Origin: Actinomycetes bacterium | GTDB taxonomy: Bacteria; Actinomycetota; Acidimicrobiia; Acidimicrobiales; RAAP-2 | Assembly (NCBI GenBank): GCA_021779855.1 | Contig: JAJXZW010000013.1 | Span: 1-61,770 of the forward strand | Direction: 5' to 3' | Length of the DNA: 61,770 bases | Part shown: positions 52,923 to 61,770 of the stretch, in pieces | Position numbering within the stretch: the first letter of the stretch is position 1 | Layout of the letters: each line of letters opens with the position of its first letter | Translations under genes and position numbers: made by a program | Notes under the pieces: generated by a model | Told to the model about the DNA's origin: nothing | The model's input: the letters and a program-made list of their open reading frames with translations, nothing else | Database searches by the model: none

Positions 52923-55244
52923 TCACCGGACTCGTGACGTCCGTCGCCCCCGCCCTCGCGGCCGTCTCCCCGGCCCGGGCCGGCCGCGACCGGTGCTGTC
53001 GGCGCCCGGGGGGGCGCCGACGTCGGGCGCCGGTGGTCGCGCGACGGGCTCTCCCGGCTCTCGGGCGTGACGGTGGTCCCCCGGCAGGTACCAGTTCCAG
53101 CGACCGAGGAGCGTCATCGCCGCGGGCAGCAGGACGATCCGCACGACGGTCGCGTCGATGAGCACGGCCACCGCGAGGGCCAATCCCAGCTGCTTGTAGA
53201 TCACCTCGGACAGGGTCGCGAAGATGGCGAAGACCGCGATCATCACGACCGCCGCGCTGGTGATGACGCCGGCCGTGGAGGTGATCCCCTGGGCCACCGC
53301 GTCGCGCGTGGGCAGGCCCCCGCGGTGCGCCTCGCGAATCCGGCTGAGGATGAGGACGTGGTAGTCCATCGAGAGGCCGAAGAGCACTATGAAGAGGAAG
53401 AGGGGTAGCCAGTTGACGACCCCGCCGACGTTGGGGGCGCCGATGAGCGAGCGCATCCAGCCGCGTTGGAAGATGAGCACTACCACCCCGTACGCCGCGC
53501 CCACCGAGAGCACGTTGAGCACGATCGTGAGCAGGGGGATGACGAGCGAGCGGAAGGCGACGAGCAGGAGCACGAAGGCGAGTCCGAGGACGAAGACGAA
53601 GACGTAGAGGAGGTGGGCGTCCATCGTCGAGTTGAAGTCGACGGACTGGGCCGTCAGTCCGGTGACGTAGGCGTGGACGCCCGGGACCCGGCCCACCGTC
53701 TCGGGGATGACGGTGTCGCGCAGCCGCGCGAGCGCCGCCGTCGAGGTCGCGTCGACCCCGGACCCCTTGACCGACAGGGTGACGAGGGCCACCCGGTGGT
53801 CGGAGCTCGCTACCTCGAGGAGGGGGCCCGCGAGCCCTCTGGTCTGGAGGGCGCGCGCCCCCAGCGCCGTGACCGCGGCCGAGACCGGTGCGGCCGTCAC
53901 GTTCGGGGCCGTGAGCACGACGACGGCCGGGATCGGCGCGCCCGGGAAGGCCCGCTCGATGCGCGAGAAGGTGGCCATGATCGGCAGCCCCCGCGGCAGC
54001 CCCGCCGTCTCGGTCGTCACCGTGCGCATCGAGAGGGCCGGGGCCGCGATCACGGCGAGGAGGGTGACCGCGAGGACGGCCGATAGGGCCGGGACGCGCA
54101 GCACCGCGCGGACGATGGCCGGCCACACTCTGCCCCCCCGGGTGTTGCGGCGCGAGAGGAGGGGCACCCGTCCCCACTCGACCCGGTCGCCGAGAGTGGC
54201 GATGAGGGCGGGCAGGACCGTGACCGAGCCCACGACCGAGATCGCGACGACGAGCATGGTGCCCATGGCGAGGGATCGGAAGTCGGCGATGCCCACGAAG
54301 AACATCCCGGCCATGGCCGTGAGGACCGTGAGGCCCGAGGTGAGGACGGCGAGGCCCGAAGTCGCCGAGGCGTGTGCGAGCGCGGTGCGCGCGTCGAGTC
54401 CGCGCCGGCGCTCCTCGAGCTGTCGGCGGAGGTAGAACATCGAGTAGTCGACGCCGACGGCCAGCCCGATGAGGAGCACGACGGGCTCGATCTCGCCCTG
54501 AGCCACCGGGAAGAGGTGGGAGATCGGGTTTATGAGACCCAGGGCCGCCACGACCGCCGTCAGGCCGAGCGCGAGCGGCACCGCGGCGGCCATGAGCGAG
54601 CCGAAGGCGAGCAGGAGGACGACGAGGGTCACGGGCAGCGAGGTGTGCTCGGCGCTGGAGAAGTCATCGACGTAGACCTTGACGAGGGCCCGGTACGCGC
54701 TGGCGGTCCCGAACTCGGAGATCGACAGGGAGGGGAAGTCGCGCTGGGTCGCGGCCGTCGCGCCGAGGGCCGCGGTCACGTTCGACTGGGCCTGGATCGA
54801 GCTGCCCGAGACGTAGAAGGTGACGAGGACCGAGTGGCCGTCCTTCGAGACGAGGCTCGAGCCGCCGTAGGGGGAGTACGGGGTCAGGACCTCGGCGACG
54901 GTAGGCAGCTTCGACAGCCGCGCGACGAGGTCCTCGACGGCCGCGCGCACCACCGGTGCGTTCGAGGCGACGGCGCCACGGGTCTGGATTAGGACCTCTT
55001 CGGAGCTGTGGAACGGGAACGCCGACTCGAGGATCCGCGTCGCCTGCCCCGAGGGGCCGCTGCCCTCCTGGGCGTCGGTGAGGTTCTGCTGGCTGACGGC
55101 CTGCCCGACGGCCCACGACGCGAGGACAAAGACAAGCCACAACAGAATCGTGAGGGTCCGGTGGCGTGCGCTCACCCGCCCTATCCGGCCCGCGATGTTG
55201 GGCGGGGCGCCCTCGCCGTCCGGTGGTGACTCGAGCGCTGCCAC
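52923..55244 (-). CDS. MMPL/RND family transporter
   Basis: A 773-residue membrane protein built of two RND halves, each with one membrane segment, an extracytoplasmic loop and a bundle of five or six segments. Asp-Tyr pairs of the proton relay are visible in VGVDYSMFYLRRQ and GLSMDYHVLILSRI. MMPL proteins export lipids or small molecules. The C-terminal tail is hydrophilic and Arg/Gly/Pro-rich. GTG 55244. No dedicated lipid synthesis gene is adjacent, so the substrate is unknown. Confidence 0.88.
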   Translation of the reverse strand: MAALESPPDGEGAPPNIAGRIGRVSARHRTLTILLWLVFVLASWAVGQAVSQQNLTDAQEGSGPSGQATRILESAFPFHSSEEVLIQTRGAVASNAPVVRAAVEDLVARLSKLPTVAEVLTPYSPYGGSSLVSKDGHSVLVTFYVSGSSIQAQSNVTAALGATAATQRDFPSLSISEFGTASAYRALVKVYVDDFSSAEHTSLPVTLVVLLLAFGSLMAAAVPLALGLTAVVAALGLINPISHLFPVAQGEIEPVVLLIGLAVGVDYSMFYLRRQLEERRRGLDARTALAHASATSGLAVLTSGLTVLTAMAGMFFVGIADFRSLAMGTMLVVAISVVGSVTVLPALIATLGDRVEWGRVPLLSRRNTRGGRVWPAIVRAVLRVPALSAVLAVTLLAVIAAPALSMRTVTTETAGLPRGLPIMATFSRIERAFPGAPIPAVVVLTAPNVTAAPVSAAVTALGARALQTRGLAGPLLEVASSDHRVALVTLSVKGSGVDATSTAALARLRDTVIPETVGRVPGVHAYVTGLTAQSVDFNSTMDAHLLYVFVFVLGLAFVLLLVAFRSLVIPLLTIVLNVLSVGAAYGVVVLIFQRGWMRSLIGAPNVGGVVNWLPLFLFIVLFGLSMDYHVLILSRIREAHRGGLPTRDAVAQGITSTAGVITSAAVVMIAVFAIFATLSEVIYKQLGLALAVAVLIDATVVRIVLLPAAMTLLGRWNWYLPGDHRHAREPGEPVARPPAPDVGAPPGADSTGRGRPGPGRRPRGRGRRTSRVR

Positions 55245-55597
55245 GCCTCCAGCGTCGCCGAGTGAGACCCGCCCGACCAGGGGAAGAGGTCATATCCTGC
55301 CTGATTGGAGGGCGGTGGCCGGCGAAAGCCCGCGGCGGAGCGAGGGTTCGCCCGCGTCGGTGGCGCCCTCGTCCACCCCGAGGCGACCCGACCGCCGACG
55401 ACAGGTCCCACGACCGCCACGCATCGGCGCGCCCGGGCGAGGCTCCGCGCGGCGCCGGCCCGACTGGGCCGACGGATCCGGGTGGGGAGCCCGGCCATCG
55501 ACCCGCGGCGGTCGACGACCGGTCGTCGGCTCGCCTCAGGGGGTTGGGGCCGGGCCCACGCCCGCGGTCTGCCCGTCGGCGCGCGACCCGGCCCGAG
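55245..55597. other. Intergenic stretch without recognised gene
   Basis: 353 bases between the MMPL start and the 3' end of the tRNA-Ser. Open frames here have no recognisable protein features. The MMPL promoter must be in this interval; an AT-richer patch around 55287-55310 is the most likely place, but no convincing hexamer pair is seen. Confidence 0.5.
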
Positions 55598-55682
55598 CGG
55601 AGGGAGTGGGATTCGAACCCACGGTGGGCGAGCCCACGCCGGTTTTCAAGACCGGTACATTCGTCCGCTCTGTCATCCCTCC
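55598..55682 (-). tRNA. tRNA-Ser (anticodon UGA)
   Basis: 85-base class II tRNA on the minus strand: acceptor GGAGGGA/TCCCTCC, anticodon stem CCGGT/ACCGG around CTTGAAA with anticodon TGA, a long variable arm (GTGGGCTCGCCCAC), T arm with GTTCGAATC and discriminator G. CCA is not encoded. Confidence 0.95.
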
Positions 55683-56216
55683 GCGGACGACGATAGCGAG
55701 AGCACGCCTCGTCCCGCGTCGCGGGGTCCGAACTAGCACGAGGTGAGGGTGCCGCCGCGCCGGCTAGGGCGGGAGGGGTAGTCGTCCCGCCGTAGGAGGG
55801 TGCCCGGTTGCCTCCCGGCCCGCGACGGGCCGTCCGTTCATCGAGGTGCGGCCGGACGTCTCACGGCCGACGTCGCGATGCGCAGGAGCGGCGCCGCCGA
55901 GGACCGGGACGCGGACGCCCGCTCGCGTCACTCCCTGTCGGGACGTGATGCCAAGGCCCGGCCGGTTGCTCCGGTGGCCCGTCTCTCCGACGGACCGTCC
56001 TAGTTACACCACTTCAGGGGACGTCAACCGGGTGTGAGCCCCACGCTGCGAGGACCCCGGGCCCGCCGTGGACAGCGTCGTCGAGGCGAGCGTGAGGACC
56101 GCCGCCGCGACGACCACCCGAGAGACGACCTTGACCAGGGCGGGGGCTCGTCAGGCCAGCGGGGACAGGCCAGACGGTCGTCGTGGGCCGTCCCGTCCGG
56201 GGCCAGGGAGGGGTCT
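55683..56216. other. 534-base non-coding stretch with several hairpins
   Basis: No convincing gene. It contains strong inverted repeats: GGCGGGA/TCCCGCC at 55768-55791, GGCCC-GCGAC-GGGCC near 55828, and an 8-bp stem GGCCCGTC/GACGGACC at 55976-55996. On the minus strand the segment around 55990-56030 resembles the 5' half of a tRNA (GTGGTGTAACTAGGACG) but has no T arm. It lies downstream of typA, so some hairpins could be its terminator; an unannotated small RNA is possible. Confidence 0.45.
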
Positions 56217-58061
<1,845 letters not shown>

Positions 58062-58226
58062 GACCGGTCCACGCTAGTGGCGCGCGGTGTGGCGGCCGTT
58101 GCGCGTGACCGGCGCCTCGCCGCGGTCGCCGGTGGCCCGGGGCGCCCCGGCGATCCGGGGCCCGCGCGGCCCCCCATCCCCGGGCCCGGTCCGACCCGTA
58201 CGGCGCGGGGGCCGGGCTGACCCCTG

Positions 58227-58240
58227 TTACCCTTGGGTAA
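58227..58240. promoter_or_regulatory. Perfect 14-bp palindrome upstream of the CoA-transferase gene
   Basis: TTACCCTTGGGTAA is fully symmetrical and ends 20 bases before the GTG at 58261, in a local AT-richer patch. Short TTAC...GTAA palindromes are typical operators of TetR-type repressors of lipid and CoA metabolism. No regulator gene is next to it. Confidence 0.5.
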
Positions 58241-58260
58241 GTCGTTGACCGTAAGGGAAT

Positions 58261-59451
58261 GTGGTGGATATGGCCGAGGGGGTGCTCGAAGGGCTGCACG
58301 TCCTGGACCTCTCACGGGTGCTCGCCGGCCCTTACGCCACGATGATCCTGGGGGACCTGGGGGCCGAGGTGATCAAGGTCGAGCACCCCGACGCCGGTGA
58401 CGACACCCGGTCCTGGGGTCCGCCCTTCATGCCGACGGCGACCGGCAGGGAGAGCACCTACTTCCTCTCGGCGAACCGGAACAAGCGCAGCCTGACCCTC
58501 GACCTGAAGGACCCGGCGGAGCGGCCCTTCCTGGAGGACCTGGTGCGCTGGGCCGACGTGGTGGTGGAGAACTTCCGCGCCGGGGTCATGGACCGGCTCG
58601 GCCTCTCCGACGCGCACCTCGAGGAGCTGAACCCCGCCCTGGTGCGCTTCTCGATCAGCGGCTTCGGCGAGGACGGCCCCGACGCCGAGCGCGTCGGCTA
58701 CGACCACATCCTCCAGGCCGAGGGCGGGCTCATGTCCTTCACCGGCCCCCGTGGGGGCCCCGTGGTCAAGGTCGGGGTGCCCATCGCCGACCTCACGGCC
58801 GGTCTCTACGGGGTCATCGGGATCCTCGGGGCGCTGCTCGAGCGCGGGCGAAGCGGCCGGGGCCAGCGGGTGACGACATCGCTGCTGGCCGGCCAGATCG
58901 CCCTGCACTCCTACCAGGGCACTCGGTACCTCGTGGCCGGAGAGATCCCCCGGCCCCTGGGTAACGACCACCCCTCGATCTGCCCCTACGGGGTGGTCGA
59001 GGCCGCCGACGGGCCGATGGTCCTCGCGGTGGGGAACGACGCCATCTGGCGCCGGTTCGCGCCGCTCGTCGGGATCGACCCCGACGACGAGCGCTTCGCG
59101 ACCAACGACGCGCGGATCGCCCGCTCGGTCGAACTCGTCGCCCTCATCGAGTCGGGGCTGGCCGCACGCCCCGCGGCGGAGTGGATCGCCGCGTGCGACG
59201 AGGCGGGGGTGCCCGCCGGCGTCGTCAAGGCCCTGGACGCCGTCTACGCCACCCCCCAGGTGCGCCAGCAGGGGTTGGTGTGGCGCACGGAGCACTCCAC
59301 CCTCGGGGAGATCGAGCTGCCGGGCAGCCCCCTGCGCTTTGGCCGCTCCGCCGTGGGCGTGCGCCGTCCGCCGCCGACCCACGGCGAACACAACGCTGAG
59401 ATCCGCGAGGAGTTCGCCGCCGGTCCGCCCCCGGCCCGGGAGGACCGGTGA
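58261..59451 (+). CDS. CaiB/BaiF family CoA transferase (class III)
   Basis: A 396-residue class III CoA transferase. N-terminal VLDLSRVLAGPYATMILGDLGAEVIKVE, ANRNKRSLTLDLKDP, the catalytic Asp in VGYDHILQAEGGLM and GVPIADLTAGLYG are present. It moves CoA between a donor acyl-CoA and an organic acid. The start is uncertain among GTG 58261, GTG 58264 and ATG 58270; AAGGGA precedes them. Its stop overlaps the crotonase gene by four bases, so the two probably act on one acid. Confidence 0.9.
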   Translation: MVDMAEGVLEGLHVLDLSRVLAGPYATMILGDLGAEVIKVEHPDAGDDTRSWGPPFMPTATGRESTYFLSANRNKRSLTLDLKDPAERPFLEDLVRWADVVVENFRAGVMDRLGLSDAHLEELNPALVRFSISGFGEDGPDAERVGYDHILQAEGGLMSFTGPRGGPVVKVGVPIADLTAGLYGVIGILGALLERGRSGRGQRVTTSLLAGQIALHSYQGTRYLVAGEIPRPLGNDHPSICPYGVVEAADGPMVLAVGNDAIWRRFAPLVGIDPDDERFATNDARIARSVELVALIESGLAARPAAEWIAACDEAGVPAGVVKALDAVYATPQVRQQGLVWRTEHSTLGEIELPGSPLRFGRSAVGVRRPPPTHGEHNAEIREEFAAGPPPAREDR

Positions 59452-60362
59452 GCCCGACGACGCGGCTCGGCCGCTCCTGGGGTCGGGTCGTGTCCCGGGT
59501 CGGCGCCTCGCGGCGCGGCGCACGCCGGTGGCGGCACCCCCGTCGGCCGCACCCTGCGACACCCCCGCCCACCCCCATCGAGGTGTCGGTCGTCGAGGGC
59601 GTGGTCGAGCTCCGCCTCGCGGCCGGGGACCGGCGCAACGTGCTGGGGCGCGAGACCATCGATCGGATCGAGGAGGTCGTGGCGAACCCGCCCGCGGGCG
59701 CGCGGGCAATCGTGATCACGGCCGAACCGCCGGACTTCTGCGCGGGCTATGACCTGCTCGAGGCGAGCCGCGTCGACCCCTCGTCGCTCATCGCCCACGA
59801 GGGCAACTTCGCGGCGCTGCGGGCGTCGCGGCTGCCGGTCGTCGTGGCCCTCTCGGGCAACGTCATCGGTGGCGGACTGGAGCTGGCCCTGCTCGGTGAC
59901 GTGAGGGTTGCCACGCCGGACACGCGCTTCGCGATCCCGGCGTCGCGCATGGGCCTCGTCTACTCCGCGGCCGGGGCGCGGCTGGTGGTCGACGCCTTCG
60001 GGGAGAGCGTCGCGCGCTCGATGTTCCTCTCGGCGGCGACGGTCTCGTGCGAGACGGCGCGGGCGCTCGGGGTGGTCTCGGTCGTCGTGGGGCGCGAACA
60101 GCTGCGGGCCCGGGCGCTCGCGATGGCCCACGAGATCGCGTCCTGGCCCCAGGTGGCGACCTCGGGTAACCGCCGGGTCCTCGACGTGGTGACCGGGCGC
60201 GCGGCGTGGGACGTCGCCGGCCTGCGCGAGGCGAGCTTCGCACCGCGCGGGCCGCTCGCCGCGACGATCCAGCGCTTCGTCGAGCGTCGCGCCCGTCGTG
60301 CGGGGACGGTGCCGGCGGTCCCGTCGGAGCCCTACGCCGCGAGTGGGGCTCGCGGGGACTAG
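59448..60362 (+). CDS. Enoyl-CoA hydratase/isomerase family protein without the usual glutamates
   Basis: A 304-residue crotonase-fold protein. The oxyanion-hole segments are present (DFCAGYDLLEAS and GNVIGGGLELALLGDVRVA). At the first catalytic position the family PE(I/V) is replaced by PASRMGLVYSAAG, and the second Glu is also not seen, so it is unlikely to be a simple hydratase; isomerase, hydrolase or decarboxylase activity is possible. The first 45 residues are Arg/Pro-rich and probably not folded; a later start near 59583 may be the true one. Confidence 0.8.
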   Translation: MSPTTRLGRSWGRVVSRVGASRRGARRWRHPRRPHPATPPPTPIEVSVVEGVVELRLAAGDRRNVLGRETIDRIEEVVANPPAGARAIVITAEPPDFCAGYDLLEASRVDPSSLIAHEGNFAALRASRLPVVVALSGNVIGGGLELALLGDVRVATPDTRFAIPASRMGLVYSAAGARLVVDAFGESVARSMFLSAATVSCETARALGVVSVVVGREQLRARALAMAHEIASWPQVATSGNRRVLDVVTGRAAWDVAGLREASFAPRGPLAATIQRFVERRARRAGTVPAVPSEPYAASGARGD

Positions 60363-61162
60363 ACGGGCTCGAGGGCCCGGCGACGGGCGACGACCACCGC
60401 GCGTACCACGGCCCTCGCCCCGGCGCGCAGGTCCGCGAGCGTCCCGTCGACCGTGAGGGCCACGCCCGCCTCGGGCCAGAGGCCGACGACCCGCGCAGCC
60501 GGCCTTCCGACGGGGTCGGCCAGAGCGTCGACGAGCAGGTCCACGCGCAGCCCCGCCCCGGCAGTGCGCCCCGGCGCACCGGCGCGCACCCGCACCACCA
60601 CTCGGTCGGCGCCGGCCGTGACGACGAGGTCGCGCTGGCCCCGCAGAGCGGTGCGCGCCCCGGGGACGTCGTAGTAGGGGTCGGCCGGCGGGATCGCCCA
60701 CGGGTGCGACAGCGTCGCGGCGGCCTCGCCCGTCTGGGTGGCCCAGGTCACCGCCTCGGCCGCGCACAGCGCGCGCGTCGCGTCGTCGACGGCCGCCAGG
60801 TACGCCGCCAGGGTGCCCGCGCCGACGTAGCCCGTGGCGGCCCGAGCCAGGTGGTCGAGGACCTCCTCGGTCACGGCCGCGCGGGGGGTTCGCGACGGGT
60901 CGGCCGCGAGCCGGCGCAGCGCACCGCGCCCGAGGGCCCGACGCGAGCGCGCGGGACTCCAGGCGAAGGCCGTCGGCGCTGTCCCGCCGCGCTCGACGAG
61001 CCAGGCGTCGACCCGGCGGCGCTCCAGGGTCGGCACGGCCGCGAGGCGCGCGCCGAAGGCGTCGCGCGCGGGCGCGCCGAGGGACCCCTCGGGCGCCGGG
61101 GCGCCCTCGACGAGTCGGTCGAGCACGTGGCGCGAGTAGCGGTGGTGTCCGAGGGTCGTCAC
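60359..61162 (-). CDS. Uncharacterised protein, coupled to the nuclease-like gene
   Basis: A 267-residue protein I do not recognise. It is Ala/Arg-rich with a helical N-terminal two thirds (HVLDRLVEG, VTEEVLDHLARAATGYVGAGTLAAYLAAV) and a beta-rich last third (DPYYDVPGARTALRGQRDLVV, RVDLLVDAL, GLWPEAGVALTVDG). GTG 61162 overlaps the stop of the following-on gene by four bases. The C-terminal third could be a degraded nuclease-like or OB-like domain, but no catalytic pattern is evident. It converges on the crotonase gene. Confidence 0.6.
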   Translation of the reverse strand: MTTLGHHRYSRHVLDRLVEGAPAPEGSLGAPARDAFGARLAAVPTLERRRVDAWLVERGGTAPTAFAWSPARSRRALGRGALRRLAADPSRTPRAAVTEEVLDHLARAATGYVGAGTLAAYLAAVDDATRALCAAEAVTWATQTGEAAATLSHPWAIPPADPYYDVPGARTALRGQRDLVVTAGADRVVVRVRAGAPGRTAGAGLRVDLLVDALADPVGRPAARVVGLWPEAGVALTVDGTLADLRAGARAVVRAVVVARRRALEPV

Positions 61163-61770
61163 GCCGCCCGCTCCATCGCGGGCGCGCCGAGGACGGCGAC
61201 GAGCTCGTCCACCGCGCGCTCGAGCGTCGCTGCGCCGACGTCGAGGCACCACAGCTCGCCCGTCGCGGTGGAGAGCACCGCGCTGCGCAGCGGGACCGTC
61301 GCGGTGCGCAGGGTCTGGACGAGCGCGTGGTACCGGGCGACGCGCTGGTCGTCCTCGCCGAGGGGGGCGGTGGTGACGTCGAGCAGCGACACCGCGGCCG
61401 AGGGTCCGAGCGTGGTGCCGACCATGAGGTCGACGACGTCGCGCAGCACGACGTCTCCGCCGGCCAGGCGCTGGTGGGCGTGCACCGCCGTGCGCGGCAC
61501 CCAGGCCGCCGGGACGGTCCCGAGGCGCGCGCGCAGCATCGCGACGTGCGCGGCGACGTCGCTCTCGAGTCGGGCGCGCTCGTCCGCGCCGAGCTGGTCA
61601 CTGGCGAGGGCCAGGGGCGAGTCGCCCTCGGTGGCGCGCCAGGCCGTGAGCAGTGCGTCGGGCGGCTGGGGTCGCGCCCCGACCGCGAGGAGGCGCAGCG
61701 CGCTCGCCACGAGCGATCCGCGCAGCGCGCCCGCGAGCGGCGCGGGCGCGGTCGGTGGGGTGCGCAGGCT
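61159..61770 (-). CDS. PD-(D/E)XK-nuclease-like protein, N-terminus beyond window
   Basis: The frame is open to the window edge, so the start lies outside. The last 110 residues show a RecB/AddB-like core pattern: GDVVLRDVVDLMVG (motif II Asp), LLDVTTAPLG (where D-x-K would be expected) and RYHALVQTLRTATVPLRSAVL. The lysine of motif III is Thr, so catalysis is doubtful. Likely a companion of the next gene in one leftward operon. Assignment is by eye only. Confidence 0.5.
   Translation of the reverse strand, partial: SLRTPPTAPAPLAGALRGSLVASALRLLAVGARPQPPDALLTAWRATEGDSPLALASDQLGADERARLESDVAAHVAMLRARLGTVPAAWVPRTAVHAHQRLAGGDVVLRDVVDLMVGTTLGPSAAVSLLDVTTAPLGEDDQRVARYHALVQTLRTATVPLRSAVLSTATGELWCLDVGAATLERAVDELVAVLGAPAMERAA

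Noticed and set aside
55976-56035. A third tRNA gene on the minus strand
   Set aside because: The D-arm-like GTGGTGTAACTAGG is present, but the putative anticodon loop lacks U33, no T-arm GTTCGA follows, and the acceptor stem has no partner.

Overview
The window is very GC-rich (about 70 % by eye) with tightly packed, often 4-bp-overlapping genes, many GTG starts and one TTG start. Several features point to the Actinobacteria: a CarD regulator, an actinobacterial-type HemQ, GpgS, Thr/Ala-rich secreted linkers, and a gene order (tilS-hpt-folE-folP-folB-folK-DUF2520-panC-coaX-lysS-clpC-radA-carD-ispD-ispF-rlmB) that closely follows the mycobacterial chromosome. ftsH, panD, lsr2, disA and cysS are missing from the places where mycobacteria carry them. 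MurL/MurD2, the unusual tail of GroEL and a ComA homologue suggest a deep lineage; Acidimicrobiia is my best guess, not proven.

Layout. 1-2967: a leftward cell-wall module (pgeF, murL, murD2 running off the edge). 2955-6827: divergent zur and a znuACBB zinc importer around a Zur box. 6838-22292: the conserved tRNA/purine/folate/pantothenate/CoA/lysS, clpC, radA, carD, isoprenoid (ispDF) and rlmB block, with a polyprenyl synthase inserted on the opposite strand. 22020-24139: a lower-GC patch and a mosaic secreted protein (five InlB-type B-repeats plus an OmpA-like tail). 24178-29074: tRNA-Thr, a LytR_C protein, gpgS, a SAM-I riboswitch-controlled thrC with a sulfur-carrier gene, and a CIRCE-controlled groEL. 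29146-34584: hemQ followed by a string of small enzymes (Nudix, GNATs, methyltransferases, YbaK). 34631-37158: transsulfuration pair (cystathionine beta-synthase, cystathionine gamma-synthase/lyase). 37221-39962: a broken reductase remnant, pirin, an ion transporter and a histidine phosphatase. 40176-42888: ComA-like phosphosulfolactate synthase, VOC protein and AMP-forming ligase in one tight transcription unit. 42891-52777: acyltransferase-3, CLC channel, double GNAT, DUF3048 protein, hydrolase, ureohydrolase, PLP decarboxylase, pheA and a hydroxyacid dehydrogenase. 52923-61770: MMPL transporter, tRNA-Ser, typA, a CoA-transferase/crotonase pair and two uncharacterised leftward genes.

How it works together. 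Most of the window is housekeeping, but three stretches deserve attention. First, the ComA-VOC-ligase unit looks like a sulfolactate-type pathway that ends in an activated carboxylate. Second, threonine synthase is placed under a SAM riboswitch together with a thiocarboxylate-type sulfur carrier, which ties the phosphohomoserine branch point to methionine and sulfur status. Third, a phosphatase-fold protein that has lost its catalytic cysteine sits inside the folate operon. A recurring TA-N3-T hexamer 5-9 bases before start codons suggests that many transcripts here are leaderless.
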